DNA from: Devosiaceae bacterium
GTDB lineage: Bacteria; Pseudomonadota; Alphaproteobacteria; Rhizobiales; Devosiaceae
Direction of reading: 5' to 3'
DNA: 64,000 nt
Assembly (NCBI GenBank): GCA_021648375.1
Contig: JAKISW010000005.1
Location: forward strand, 39,660-103,659
Part shown: positions 25,758 to 35,500 of the stretch, piece by piece
Layout of the letters: the number at the start of each line of letters is the position of its first letter
Position numbering within the stretch: position 1 is the stretch's first letter
Made by a program: the position numbers and the translations under genes
The notes under the pieces: model-generated
The model's input: the letters and a program-made list of their open reading frames with translations, nothing else
What the model was told of the DNA's origin: nothing
Database searches by the model: none

Positions 25758-25793
25758 TTTAGAGCGTTTCGATTTAAATCGAAACGCTCTAAA
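25758..25793. repeat. Perfect 36-bp palindrome
   Basis: Bases 25758-25793 are an uninterrupted 18+18 palindrome with centre TTTAAA and arms containing AGAGCGTTTCGA. Such AGAGCGTTTC/GAAACGCTCT palindromes are widespread intergenic repeats in Hyphomicrobiales. It lies between convergent genes and is followed by an imperfect inverted repeat at 25812-25840. It could act as a bidirectional transcript stop or protein-binding site. Confidence 0.8.
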
Positions 25794-25811
25794 TATTTTC
25801 GCTTGCGGCCT

Positions 25812-25840
25812 GACTGCTTCAGTTAAAAACTGAAACAGTC
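25812..25840. repeat. Imperfect 13-bp inverted repeat next to the palindrome
   Basis: GACTGCTTCAGTT (25812-25824) and AACTGAAACAGTC (25828-25840) pair with one mismatch around a 3-nt loop. No T-run follows on either strand, so it is not a standard terminator. Together with the neighbouring palindrome it may be a mosaic intergenic element. Confidence 0.55.
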
Positions 25841-25890
25841 CAGACCCCAATTGTAGGTCATATAATATTCAGACTTACAATATTCAGACT

Positions 25891-27096
25891 TTACATGGCT
25901 GCGCCAACTTCAACGAATGAGCCGTCATTGACAACCATTTCAACAATGGTGCCTGGAACGTCGCCTGCTGCATCAAATTCATGCTGGCCAGATGCACCCT
26001 CATAATTGATGTCTTTGCCTTCAGCCAACAGAGCAACAGCTTTTGCCCATTCGCCAGGAAGAATTACTTCGCCCGGAGCAGAGGCAACCGCACGAACTGA
26101 AGCGGCAAGACCTTCGCGGTCATTGGAGCCTTTTGCCTCAATGGCCAGCGCCAGAATAAAGGCGGCATCATAGGCCTGAGGGGCAAAGATTGCAGTTGGA
26201 TCAAGACCGGCAGCACTGGCTAATTCAGTATAAAGTGCAGCACCGGGAAGATCGGGAGTGCCGGGCTTGGTGGCAATCATGCCCTCAACTGCTGCGGTAT
26301 CAATGCCGGTGAACAATTCATCACCAACCATGCCGTCACCGCCGATATAGGTGGTGAAATCACCAGCTTCTACGGCTTGGCGCAACATTGTCTGCCCGGA
26401 ACCATTGGCATAGGCCAGAACCACAAGATTTTGTGCTCCGGTTGCTGCCAGTGATCCAAGTTCTGCGCGGTAATCAGCCTTGCCATCTTCATGGCCTTCA
26501 GATGCTGCAACTGTGCCGCCATTGGCTTCAAAAGAAGCCCCTAGTGCATCAGCAAAGCCTTTGCCATAATCATTGTTTACATAGGCAACGGCAATTTCTG
26601 TAATGCCTTTTGAAAGCAGCAATCTTGCCAATACGTCGCCTTGATAGGCATCAGATGGAGCGGTGCGGAACACCAGATCATTGTCATCAATTTCTGAAAG
26701 AGATGGAGCAGTTGATGCTGGTGAAATCAAAACCACATTTCCGGGGATGCCAGCAGTGTTGGCAGCGGAAATGGTGGCACCGGAGCAAAGAGCGCCAACG
26801 ATTGCCACCACCTGATCGGTGTTGACCATTTTATCGGCAGCGTTGCCAGCGGCAGTTGCATCTGCGCAGGTTGTATCAGCGGAAGAAATTTCAAGGGTAG
26901 TGCCAAGAATACCGCCCTGGGCGTTGACCTGATCAACGGCAAGTTTTGCCCCGTCAAAAATTGGTGGGGTCAGGCTTTCGATGGGGCCGGTAAAGCCACC
27001 CAAAAAGCCAAGTTTGACTTGTGCCACAGCTGGGCTTGTGGCGCTTAATGCACTGATTGCCAGTGCGGCTAAAATTGATTTTTTAAAAATCTGCAT
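25891..27096 (-). CDS. Branched-chain amino acid ABC transporter substrate-binding protein
   Basis: About 401 residues from ATG 27096 (MQIFKKSILAALAI), with a signal peptide cleaved near AVA/QV (about residue 25). The mature protein begins VKLGFLGGFTGPIESLTP, the usual start of LivJ/LivK/AmiC-like type 1 periplasmic binding proteins, and continues with GAKLAVDQVNAQGGILG and ALCSGATISAAN. It presumably serves livGFHM, although it is convergent and on its own transcript. The exact ligand (leucine-type amino acid, amide or urea) is not decided. Confidence 0.88.
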   Translation of the reverse strand: MQIFKKSILAALAISALSATSPAVAQVKLGFLGGFTGPIESLTPPIFDGAKLAVDQVNAQGGILGTTLEISSADTTCADATAAGNAADKMVNTDQVVAIVGALCSGATISAANTAGIPGNVVLISPASTAPSLSEIDDNDLVFRTAPSDAYQGDVLARLLLSKGITEIAVAYVNNDYGKGFADALGASFEANGGTVAASEGHEDGKADYRAELGSLAATGAQNLVVLAYANGSGQTMLRQAVEAGDFTTYIGGDGMVGDELFTGIDTAAVEGMIATKPGTPDLPGAALYTELASAAGLDPTAIFAPQAYDAAFILALAIEAKGSNDREGLAASVRAVASAPGEVILPGEWAKAVALLAEGKDINYEGASGQHEFDAAGDVPGTIVEMVVNDGSFVEVGAAM

Positions 27097-27371
27097 GGTT
27101 TTCCTCGACAGTTTCAGTGGACCACATATGCGGGTCGCCTTCTGTTGTGCGATCAGCAATTGTGGCGATCAGGGTTTTAAGGACCGGCCGAAACCGGATC
27201 ACTAAATTTAACTTTGCACACTTTTATAGCAAGAGTCATCACCACAAGAAAAAATCCTGACATCACTCACTTCAAATGCAAAATCTGGTATTGTCTAACA
27301 AAGCTCAGGGTGCAATTCTTGTTGAAATCAGAATTCACGATTCTTTACAAAAGTAATACGGAATTACGCGG

Positions 27372-28391
27372 ATGAATAAATCTATTAAGAATTTCGCGTT
27401 TGCTTTCATTGCGGTAGTGGGAAGCTTTTTTTGGCAGTTACAGCCGGTTTTGACTCAAACGGTACAAGATGGTTCAAACAGCGCTGTTGAATTAAAGAGT
27501 AATTGTGGAAACCGCCCCCTTGCTATCGCGAGCATGCAGTGGCCTTCCTCAAAAATTCTGGCCTATATTCATGCAAAAATTCTAACCTTAGAATTTGGTT
27601 GCAAGGTGGAAGTAATTCAGGGGGAAATGTCGGCACTTATTTCATCAATGGCTGCTGCAGGCGAGCCGGCAATAGTTCCTGAAATCTGGATAACCCGGAT
27701 CGCGGATGTTTGGAATGGAGCAACAGAAGCCGGGCGGGTTCGCCAGGAGGGGAGAACTTTTGATGTTGCGGTTCTTGAAGGGTGGTATTTGCCGCCGCAT
27801 TTAAAAGAGCGATTGCCGGAGGTTAATTCCATCGTTGATCTAAAAGAATTCGTACCTCAAATACGTGGTGGAGGGCAAAAAATCAGGTTTATTTCCTGTC
27901 CGGCAGACTGGGCCTGTTCAGTAATCAATAGAAACCTGTTGCGTGCCCTTGGTCTGGAAAATGAATTTGAAATTATCGTCCCACAAAACCGGTTTGAAAT
28001 GGATGTTTTGATCGGGGAGGCGGTTTCCAAAAATCAGGCAGTGATATTTTATTACTGGCAGCCCAACGCAATTTTGGCTCAGTTTGATTTTTTTGCTTTG
28101 GATATGGGTGAATTCAACGGCGAAAATTTTCAATGTCTGGCGCAAAGCAATTGCTTTGACCCGCAATTATCAAGCTTTGCTGATGAAAAGATATTTTTTG
28201 TAGCCGCAGATTGGGTGGTGCAAGAAGCCCCAACGGTCACAAATTATATTCGCAGAGCAACCTTGCCGATAGGTGAAATGAATTTAATTTTAAGCTGGCA
28301 GGCCGAAGGGGCTTTAAGTTTTGAGCAGTTGGCTCAGCGCTTTGTTGATGAAAGAAATCAGGTCTGGGGGGTATGGACCGAGGGACTCTAG
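27372..28391 (+). CDS. Glycine betaine/choline-type ABC substrate-binding protein, first copy
   Basis: A 339-residue OpuAC/ProX-like binding protein with an N-terminal hydrophobic export signal (about residues 8-30). The core has ASMQWPSSKILAYIHAKIL, VPEIWITR, and RFISCPADWACSVINRN, matching its neighbour position by position. It is diverged from the second copy, with fewer of the expected aromatic loops. Its own 275-bp upstream region and a 173-bp gap with a promoter before the second copy suggest separate expression. Confidence 0.85.
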   Translation: MNKSIKNFAFAFIAVVGSFFWQLQPVLTQTVQDGSNSAVELKSNCGNRPLAIASMQWPSSKILAYIHAKILTLEFGCKVEVIQGEMSALISSMAAAGEPAIVPEIWITRIADVWNGATEAGRVRQEGRTFDVAVLEGWYLPPHLKERLPEVNSIVDLKEFVPQIRGGGQKIRFISCPADWACSVINRNLLRALGLENEFEIIVPQNRFEMDVLIGEAVSKNQAVIFYYWQPNAILAQFDFFALDMGEFNGENFQCLAQSNCFDPQLSSFADEKIFFVAADWVVQEAPTVTNYIRRATLPIGEMNLILSWQAEGALSFEQLAQRFVDERNQVWGVWTEGL

Positions 28392-28498
28392 TATAATTTT
28401 AATTCGATTGTTTAGTAACTGAAAAAAAATAATAAATTATAAGTAATTGATTTTACTAATTTTTATAGCTTGCGTTCTCTGTTTGTTCAAAAATCGGA

Positions 28499-28527
28499 TT
28501 GACAGATAATTTTTCAGCTTTTAGGCT
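28499..28527 (+). promoter_or_regulatory. Promoter candidate for the second binding-protein gene
   Basis: TTGACA (28499-28504), a 17-bp spacer and TAGGCT (28522-28527) form a sigma70-type promoter 38 bp before the ATG at 28565. The -35 is perfect and the -10 weak, as is usual in alphaproteobacteria. Confidence 0.5.
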
Positions 28528-28564
28528 AACCGGATCATGAGATTTCTTTAAAAAGGCGCACGAA

Positions 28565-29602
28565 ATGTTTTTTCGTATTCTAAAATTGATAATTCGTATT
28601 TTTGGTATAACTGGTTTTGCTGGCGCAATGGCGTTGGCGACCGCTGGTACGGCGCAGGCTGCCTCAGATGCTGCGCTGTGCGGAACAGACAGGTTGATTG
28701 ATATTGCTGAAATGAATTGGCCGTCGGCGGCAGCGCTGGCCCAAATTCATGCCATTATCCTTGAAAAGGGATATGGCTGCAATGTGGAAATCGTTTCCGG
28801 TGATACGGTTCCAACTTCTGCTTCTTTGTTAGCTAAAGGAACGCCTGCCATCGCACCGGAATTGTGGACTGGCACAATTCAGGAAGCCTGGGATAAAGGG
28901 GTTGCAGATGGTTCGGTGGTGGTTGCCGGTCTGGCAATTTCTGACGGTGCGGTTGAGGGATGGTGGATCCCCAAATATGTGGCGGACGCTAATCCGAACT
29001 TAAAAAGTGTTGAAGATTTGCCCGATTTTGCACAATTATTTGCTGACCCGGAAGATCCGGATCAGGGGCGGTTTATTTCCTGCCCACCAGGGTGGGGTTG
29101 TGAAATTGGCAATGCGGCACTGTTTGAAGCCTATGGACTGGAAGATAGTTTTAACCTGTTTTCTCCCGGCTCAGGTGGAAATCTTGATGCAACAATTGCC
29201 CGGGCGTTTATACGCGAAGAGCCGATTGTATTTTACTATTGGGGACCAACGGGTCTGATGGGAAAATATGACATGGTGCAACTGACAATGCCTCCCTATA
29301 ACGCTGAAATTTGGAACTGCAACACGGATGCCAATTGCCAGCCCAAGGGTAAAAGCTCATTCGCTACGCCACCTGTGGTGGTTGCCACGGCATCCTGGCT
29401 GGCTGAAGAAGCGCCAAATGTCGCTGAATATTTAGGCAATGTTGCTTTGAACAATGTGCAGATTTCCAGAATGCTTACCTGGGGTGATGAAAACAAAGCA
29501 AGTTCACTGGAAACAGCGATGAATTTCCTGGAAACCCAGAGTGATATCTGGAGCGGCTGGGTGCCAGAGGAAGTTGCTGCAGCGGTTATGGCCAGTTTGT
29601 AA
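28565..29602 (+). CDS. proX: Glycine betaine/choline-type ABC substrate-binding protein, second copy
   Basis: A 345-residue ProX-like protein with a signal peptide ending near AQA/AS (about residue 33). The signature segments are AEMNWPSAAALAQIHAIIL, APELWTGTIQEAWDKG, FISCPPGWGCEIGN and YYWGPTGLMGKYD. It is the copy next to proW and carries its own promoter, so it is the likely main binding protein. An RNA hairpin after the stop (29633-29654) would protect its message relative to the permease. Confidence 0.88.
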   Translation: MFFRILKLIIRIFGITGFAGAMALATAGTAQAASDAALCGTDRLIDIAEMNWPSAAALAQIHAIILEKGYGCNVEIVSGDTVPTSASLLAKGTPAIAPELWTGTIQEAWDKGVADGSVVVAGLAISDGAVEGWWIPKYVADANPNLKSVEDLPDFAQLFADPEDPDQGRFISCPPGWGCEIGNAALFEAYGLEDSFNLFSPGSGGNLDATIARAFIREEPIVFYYWGPTGLMGKYDMVQLTMPPYNAEIWNCNTDANCQPKGKSSFATPPVVVATASWLAEEAPNVAEYLGNVALNNVQISRMLTWGDENKASSLETAMNFLETQSDIWSGWVPEEVAAAVMASL

Positions 29603-29632
29603 ACTGCGCCGCAATTTAATTGGAGAATTGCG

Positions 29633-29662
29633 ACCGGGCAAACTCATGCCCGGTTGTTTTGT
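29633..29662 (+). terminator. Attenuator-like hairpin between proX and proW
   Basis: A perfect 8-bp stem (ACCGGGCA 29633-29640, TGCCCGGT 29647-29654) with a 6-nt loop is followed by TGTTTTGTT. It can reduce read-through into proW-proV, a common way to set high binding-protein to low permease ratios. Confidence 0.7.
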
Positions 29663-29702
29663 TGGGCACGGGTCCAGTTTTTTAGATGCGGGGCCGAGAT
29701 AA

Positions 29703-30575
29703 ATGTTTCCTGAAATTATTGAAACCAGGCCAATCCGTATCTGGATTGATGACGGTCTGGACTGGATGGTCAAAAATTGGGGAGATGCATTTGAAGCGGG
29801 TGCATATCCGTTACTCGTGCTGCTAAATTCCATTCAAAAATTTCTGCTTTTTGTGCCATGGTGGATGATAATTTTTGTGTTGGCAGCGGTGGCGTTTCTG
29901 GCTACTCGACGATGGGCATTACCGATTGTTGTGGTGGTAGCTCTATTGTTGGTGGGGGTTATGGAGCTTTGGGAAGATGCCATTAAAACCATGGCATTGA
30001 TGATTGCTGCTACGCTAACAACCATAATTTTTGCTCTGCCGATGGGAATTGCCATGTCCCGTTCTGCCTTGCTGCGTGGAATAGTCAGGCCAATTCTTGA
30101 TCTGATGCAGACCCTGCCCAGCTTTGTTTATCTTATTCCTGTGGTGATGATCTTTGGTCCTGGCAAGGTGCCTGCGCTGATCGCAACGATCATATATGCG
30201 GCACCGCCTCTGGTGCGGCTGACGGATTTGGGGATCAGGCTGGTTGATCGAGAAACTATGGAGGCGGCGCAGGCCTTTGGTGCCACACCGCGCCAAAAAT
30301 TGTTTGGTGTTCAGATACCTCTTGCCCTGCCCACAATTCTGGCCGGGATAAATCAAACAACCATGATGGCATTGGCCATGGTGGTTATTGCTTCAATGAT
30401 TGGTGCGGGTGGACTTGGATATCAGGTTTTGCAGGGTATTGGGCGGTTGGAAGTCTCACGCGGTTTGTTTGCCGGGCTTGGTATTGTGGCGCTGGCAATA
30501 ATTTTTGATCGGATCACCCAGGCTTTTGGAAAACAATTGCAAGAACGCATTGGATTGTCGGAACATAAGTTATGA
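29703..30575 (+). CDS. proW: Glycine betaine ABC transporter permease ProW-type
   Basis: A 290-residue permease with about six membrane helices and the EAA loop ETMEAAQAFGATPRQKLFGVQ-like near residue 183. The conserved QTLPSFVYLIPVVMIFGPGKVPA and MIGAGGLGYQVLQGI segments are those of ProW/OpuAB. It opens 101 bp after proX with an overlapping stop/start junction to proV (4 bp). It forms the membrane channel of the betaine or related osmolyte importer. Confidence 0.93.
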   Translation: MFPEIIETRPIRIWIDDGLDWMVKNWGDAFEAGAYPLLVLLNSIQKFLLFVPWWMIIFVLAAVAFLATRRWALPIVVVVALLLVGVMELWEDAIKTMALMIAATLTTIIFALPMGIAMSRSALLRGIVRPILDLMQTLPSFVYLIPVVMIFGPGKVPALIATIIYAAPPLVRLTDLGIRLVDRETMEAAQAFGATPRQKLFGVQIPLALPTILAGINQTTMMALAMVVIASMIGAGGLGYQVLQGIGRLEVSRGLFAGLGIVALAIIFDRITQAFGKQLQERIGLSEHKL

Positions 30576-31603
30576 GTGAGCGAGCGATAATTGAGTTAAA
30601 AAACATCACCAAGATATTTGGCGAAAGTCCCGAGGAAGCATTGCAGTTGCTCAAAAAGGGTTTGTCAAAAAGCGATGTGCAGGCTCAGTCGGGGCAGGTG
30701 GTAGCTCTTAATGATGTATCTCTTAGTGTAAATCGGGGAGAAGTATTTGTGGTGATGGGACTTTCGGGTTCCGGTAAGTCCACACTTATTCGCCACATCA
30801 ACCGTTTGATCGATCCCACTTCAGGATCTGTTGTTGTGAACGGGCGTGATATATTGGATATGGCGGTGGAAGATTTAAGGACTTATCGCCGCACTGAGAT
30901 AGCGATGGTTTTTCAGAATTTTGGATTGTTGCCCCATCGCAGCGTGCTGGAAAACGTTGCCTATGGACTTGAAATACGCGGGGTAAGCAAGCCAAAGAGA
31001 AGAAAAACTGCATTTGAATGGATTGAAACTGTAGGTCTCAAAGGGTATGAAAATTCAAGACCCCATGAGCTTTCCGGAGGTCAAAAACAAAGAGTTGGAC
31101 TGGCGCGGGCCCTGGCCATGGATAGCGAGGTGTTGTTGATGGATGAAGCTTTTTCAGCTCTTGACCCCCTGATTCGCTCCGACATGCAGGAACAATTGCT
31201 TGATCTGCAGAAAAAACTAAAAAAGACAATATTTTTTATTACCCATGATTTTAACGAAGCAATTCGTCTTGGGGATCGGGTTGCACTGCTAAATGAGGGG
31301 GAGTTGGTGCAAATTGGGCGACCTGAGGAAATAATATTGCAGCCAGCAAACCAATATGTGGTGGATTTTGTGCGGGATGTAAACCGGGCCAGAGTTATCA
31401 AGGTTGGTGCTATAATGGGTAAAGATGAGACGACGCCATGCGAAGTGGCGGTGGATCAATCCGCAAGCTGTGAAGATGTTTTGCCTTTGTTTGCAACCCA
31501 TGACTGGGTGGGTGTTGTTAACGAGAAAAATGAGCGCGTTGGCTCCATAAGCGCCAAGCAGGTAATTTCTGCTCTGGCTCGCCATCAGGCGACAATTTCT
31601 TAA
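30572..31603 (+). CDS. proV: Glycine betaine ABC transporter ATP-binding protein ProV-type
   Basis: A 343-residue ATPase with the N-terminal ProV-type helix (FGESPEEALQLLKKG), Walker A GLSGSGKST near 65-73, signature LSGGQKQRVGLARAL near 169 and Walker B VLLMDEAFSALDP near 189. The C-terminal 60 residues hold one CBS-like unit (DVLPLFATHDWVGVVNEKNERVG), shorter than the two CBS repeats of E. coli ProV. The last gene of the importer; no terminator is evident before the repeat element at 31667. Confidence 0.92.
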   Translation: MSERAIIELKNITKIFGESPEEALQLLKKGLSKSDVQAQSGQVVALNDVSLSVNRGEVFVVMGLSGSGKSTLIRHINRLIDPTSGSVVVNGRDILDMAVEDLRTYRRTEIAMVFQNFGLLPHRSVLENVAYGLEIRGVSKPKRRKTAFEWIETVGLKGYENSRPHELSGGQKQRVGLARALAMDSEVLLMDEAFSALDPLIRSDMQEQLLDLQKKLKKTIFFITHDFNEAIRLGDRVALLNEGELVQIGRPEEIILQPANQYVVDFVRDVNRARVIKVGAIMGKDETTPCEVAVDQSASCEDVLPLFATHDWVGVVNEKNERVGSISAKQVISALARHQATIS

Positions 31604-31666
31604 ATAAATAGTGCTGCGTGTTTTTGCGGATGGGTTTTTTGACCTCTATTGCGAATATTGATAGTT

Positions 31667-31948
31667 AGGGTCAGGACCTATTAAATTCATACAATTCTGT
31701 TTGAAAAAGGGTGTTTAGATAAGGCGAAGCGGTGCGAGATAATGTATGTACCTTTTTGAGCACCGATTTGCTTTAGATGAATATCCTCTTTCAAACCCTT
31801 TTTACACTACAAGTTTTGGGGCGCTGTTGATTTTGCCTCTGAATGCGTTGCAACCACTTGAATAGTATATACTATCCTTCGTGTTTGCGCCTGTTCATAA
31901 ACAAAATCAACTGGCGCAGAATAAATGAATTTAATAGGTCTTGACCCT
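31667..31948 (+). repeat. 282-bp TA-flanked inverted-repeat element (MITE-like)
   Basis: The ends are 24-bp inverted repeats, 31667-31690 and 31925-31948, matching at 23 of 24 bases. Taking GGGTC as the true end, both sides are flanked by TA, as expected for IS630/mariner-type target duplication. The interior has no open reading frame of note and no transposase, so it is non-autonomous. It fills most of the 414-bp gap between proV and the next gene, and a diverged copy follows cheW at 14622. Confidence 0.78.
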
Positions 31949-32017
31949 AGTGACAATAGAATTCTGAAATTGGAATTTGGGCGCAATTGGCGCAGGCTAT
32001 ATTTAGCGGAGACTGCA

Positions 32018-32425
32018 ATGGAACTTAGAAAAATTAATGACGATTTGAGTGTTTCTCCACAAATTCAAATTGGGGATGTTCTCAAAATCAAGGATGCGGG
32101 TTTTTCAACAATCGTAAATAATCGGCCGGACGGGGAAGAAGACGATCAGCCTATGTGGGCTGATATCGAAGCTGAAGCAAAACGGGTGGGTCTTAAATTT
32201 GTTAATCTTCCGGTGGTGGTGGTCGCCCAAACTCCAGATGTTGTTGAGCAGACAGGCAGGGTTCTAAGTGAGGCTAGCGAGCCGGTGCTGCTCTATTGCC
32301 GCTCTGGCACTCGCTGTACCCAGATATGGGCCTTGACCCAAATCAATAAGCTTTCCAAAGAGCAAATTCTAAAAACAGCCCTTGAAGCCGGATATGATCT
32401 TTCGCGGTTTTTAAAAGATTTTTGA
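32018..32425 (+). CDS. TIGR01244 / DUF442 family phosphatase-like sulfurtransferase protein
   Basis: About 135 residues from ATG 32018 (MELRKINDDLSVSPQI), preceded by AGCGGAGACTGCA. The sequence is typical of the TIGR01244 family: SPQIQIGDVLKIKDAGFSTI, NNRPDGEEDDQP and the Cys-containing loop LLYCRSGTRC near residue 103. The loop has a phosphatase or rhodanese-like geometry. Relatives are linked to sulfide oxidation (Blh), but the substrate is not known. An in-frame ATG at 31925 lies inside the repeat and would add 31 unrelated residues, so it is rejected. Confidence 0.82.
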   Translation: MELRKINDDLSVSPQIQIGDVLKIKDAGFSTIVNNRPDGEEDDQPMWADIEAEAKRVGLKFVNLPVVVVAQTPDVVEQTGRVLSEASEPVLLYCRSGTRCTQIWALTQINKLSKEQILKTALEAGYDLSRFLKDF

Positions 32426-32519
32426 ATTTTTGGATATTGTCCTGCAACCACCTGATTTTGTGCCTGGGTTTTACCAAATTTTTCCTTACGATTAATCTTA
32501 TCCGTCAAAGAGAAGTATC

Positions 32520-35500
32520 ATGTTGAAGCGAAGTGCTGTGCCAATTAAAAAAATCCTTGTTGCCAATCGTTCAGAAATCGCCATCAGGGTTTTTCGAGCC
32601 GCCAATGAAATGGGCATCAAAACCGTTGCGGTATTCGCTCAGGAAGACAAGCTGGCCCTGCACCGGTTCAAGGCTGATGAGGCATATCTGATTGGGGAGG
32701 GGCTTGGCCCGGTCGAAGCATATTTGCAGATTGAAGAATACATAAGAATTGCCAGAAAAAGCGGGGCGGATGCCATTCACCCTGGATATGGCCTGCTTTC
32801 CGAAAGTCCTGAATTTGTTGATGCCTGCGAAGATGCGGGCATAATATTTATTGGTCCGAAGGCGGAGACCATGCGCTCTTTGGGCAACAAAGTTGCAGCG
32901 CGCAATATGGCGATAAAAAATGATGTGCCGGTAGTTCCAGCTACCGATCCGCTGCCTGAAAACTTTGAAGAATGCGCAATGATGGCCAAAGAAGTTGGCT
33001 ATCCGCTAATGCTCAAGGCCAGTTGGGGCGGCGGCGGAAGGGGAATGCGCCGGATCCATAATGAAAGTGATCTCAGAGCTAATCTTGATGAAGGCAGGCG
33101 CGAAGCCAAGGCTGCCTTTGGCAAGGATGAAATGTATCTGGAAAAGCTGGTGGAACGCGCGCGCCATGTGGAAGTGCAATTGCTCGGGGATGAGAGCGGT
33201 AATCTGGTGCATTTGTTTGAGCGCGATTGCTCGGTGCAGCGGCGCAATCAAAAAGTGGTTGAGCGGGCGCCGGCACCATATTTAAGCGAAGATGTGCGCC
33301 ATGAATTATGTGAGGCAGCTTTGCGCCTTGGCCGGGCGGCGACCTATCGTTGTGCGGGAACTGTTGAATTTTTAATGGATATGGACAGTGATGAATTTTA
33401 TTTCATCGAGGTCAATCCACGGGTGCAGGTGGAACATACGGTAACTGAAGAAGTTACGGGAATTGATATTGTAAAAGCGCAAATCCGGGTGTTGGAAGGG
33501 GCTGTTATCGGAGAGGCCAATTCTGGAATTCCGTTGCAAAAGGATATCAAACTCAATGGCCATGCACTGCAATGTCGGGTGACAACAGAAGACCCGGAGC
33601 AAAATTTTATTCCTGATTATGGCCGCATAACCGCCTATCGCGGGGCCACCGGATTTGGAGTTCGTCTTGATGGGGGCACTGCATATTCGGGAGCGGTAAT
33701 CACACGTTTTTATGATCCGTTGCTGGAAAAAGTCACCTGTTGGGCGCCAACCCCTCAAGAAGCTATTGCGCGTATGGACAGGGCCTTGCGTGAATTTCGT
33801 ATCAGGGGAGTTTCCACCAATCTGGCTTTTCTGGAAAATATTATCGGCCATGAAAAATTCAAAAATAATACTTATACGACCCGATTTATCGACAATACTC
33901 CATCGCTGTTTGATATGCCAAAACGAAAAGACCGGGCGACAAAATTGCTCACCTATATTGCAGATGTGAGCATTAACGGGCACCCGGATGTAAAGAAAAG
34001 AATAAAACCGCCTGCAGATGCGCCCAAACCAGTCGTGCCGGATTTCCCCCCGCTTGCAATTGTTGAAGGTTCGCGCCAGATCCTTGACCGGGAGGGACCA
34101 AAGGGTCTGGCGGCGTGGATGTTAAAGCAAAAACAGGTATTGTTTACTGATACTACCATGCGCGATGGCCATCAGTCGCTGCTTGCCACAAGAATGCGCA
34201 CCTATGATATTGCGGCGATTGCCAAGGCTTATTCACGGGGGATGCCCAATTTATTTTCCCTTGAATGCTGGGGCGGAGCAACCTTTGATGTTTCCATGCG
34301 GTTTTTGAACGAAGACCCGTGGGAGCGCCTAAAACTTGTGCGAGATGGGGCGCCAAATATTCTCACTCAGATGCTGCTTCGTGGTGCAAACGGAGTTGGA
34401 TACACCAATTATCCGGATAATGTGGTGAAGTTTTTTGTTGATCAGGCGGCAAAGGGCGGGGTGGATATTTTCAGGGTTTTTGACTGTTTGAACTGGGTCG
34501 AAAACATGCGCGTCTCAATGGATGCGGTGATTGAGGCCAATAAGGTATGTGAAGGTGTAATTTGTTACACCGGGGATATTGATGACAGCGATCGCATTAA
34601 ATATGATCTTAAATATTATGTTGATCTGGCCAAAGAGCTGGAGGCAGCGGGGGCTCATGTTTTAGGCCTGAAAGATATGGCTGGCCTGTTAAAACCCAAA
34701 GCTGCCACCCGATTGATTTCAGCGCTCAAAGAAGAGATTTCCCTGCCCATTCATTTTCATACCCATGATACTTCCGGGGTGGCAGCGGCGACTGTTCTGG
34801 CGGCAATTGATGCGGGAGTGGACGCGGTGGATGCGGCTATGGATGCGTTTTCTGGCACTACCAGCCAGCCATGCCTTGGCTCATTGGTCGCCGCGCTGCG
34901 CGGTGGTGAACGCGACCCGGAATTTGACGCTAAAACCATTCGGGAAATTTCGTTTTATTGGGAGGCGGTACGTACCCAATACAGAGCCTTTGAGAGCGAT
35001 CTTCGCTCCGGGGCATCTGAAGTATATTTACATGAAATGCCGGGCGGTCAGTTTACCAATCTTAAGGAACAGGCGCGCTCTTTGGGTCTGCAAAGTCGCT
35101 GGCATGAGGTCGCGCAAACCTATGCGGACGTCAATGAAATGTTTGGGGATATCGTAAAGGTAACCCCGTCCTCCAAAGTGGTGGGGGATATGGCGCTGGC
35201 TATGGTTTCGTCTGAATTGAGCCGTGCAGATGTGGAAAATCCAGAGCGTGAGGTAGCGTTTCCCGATTCTGTAGTTGGGTTCTTTGCAGGTGATCTGGGA
35301 CAGCCTCCCGGAGGCTTTCCAAAGGAATTGCAAAAAAAGGTACTTAAAGGAAAAAAACCTTTGAGCAAGCGGCCCGGTGCGTATCTGGACGACGAGGATA
35401 TTGAAAAGCAGCGTAAAAACATTTCCAGCGAACTGGAAATAGAAATTGATGATTTTCAACTTGCTTCTTATTTGATGTATCCAAAGGTTTTTAGTGAATT

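Noticed and set aside
25812..25840. Transcription terminator for the branched-chain binding-protein gene
   Set aside because: No T tract follows on the relevant strand, so I list it only as an inverted repeat.
31925..32017. In-frame upstream ATG for the TIGR01244 gene
   Set aside because: The ATG lies within the right inverted repeat and the added 31 residues are unlike the family; the ATG at 32018 has a good ribosome site.
33372..33983. 203-codon open frame on the minus strand inside pyc
   Set aside because: It lies fully within the biotin carboxylase part of pyc and has no recognisable domain; it is a shadow frame.
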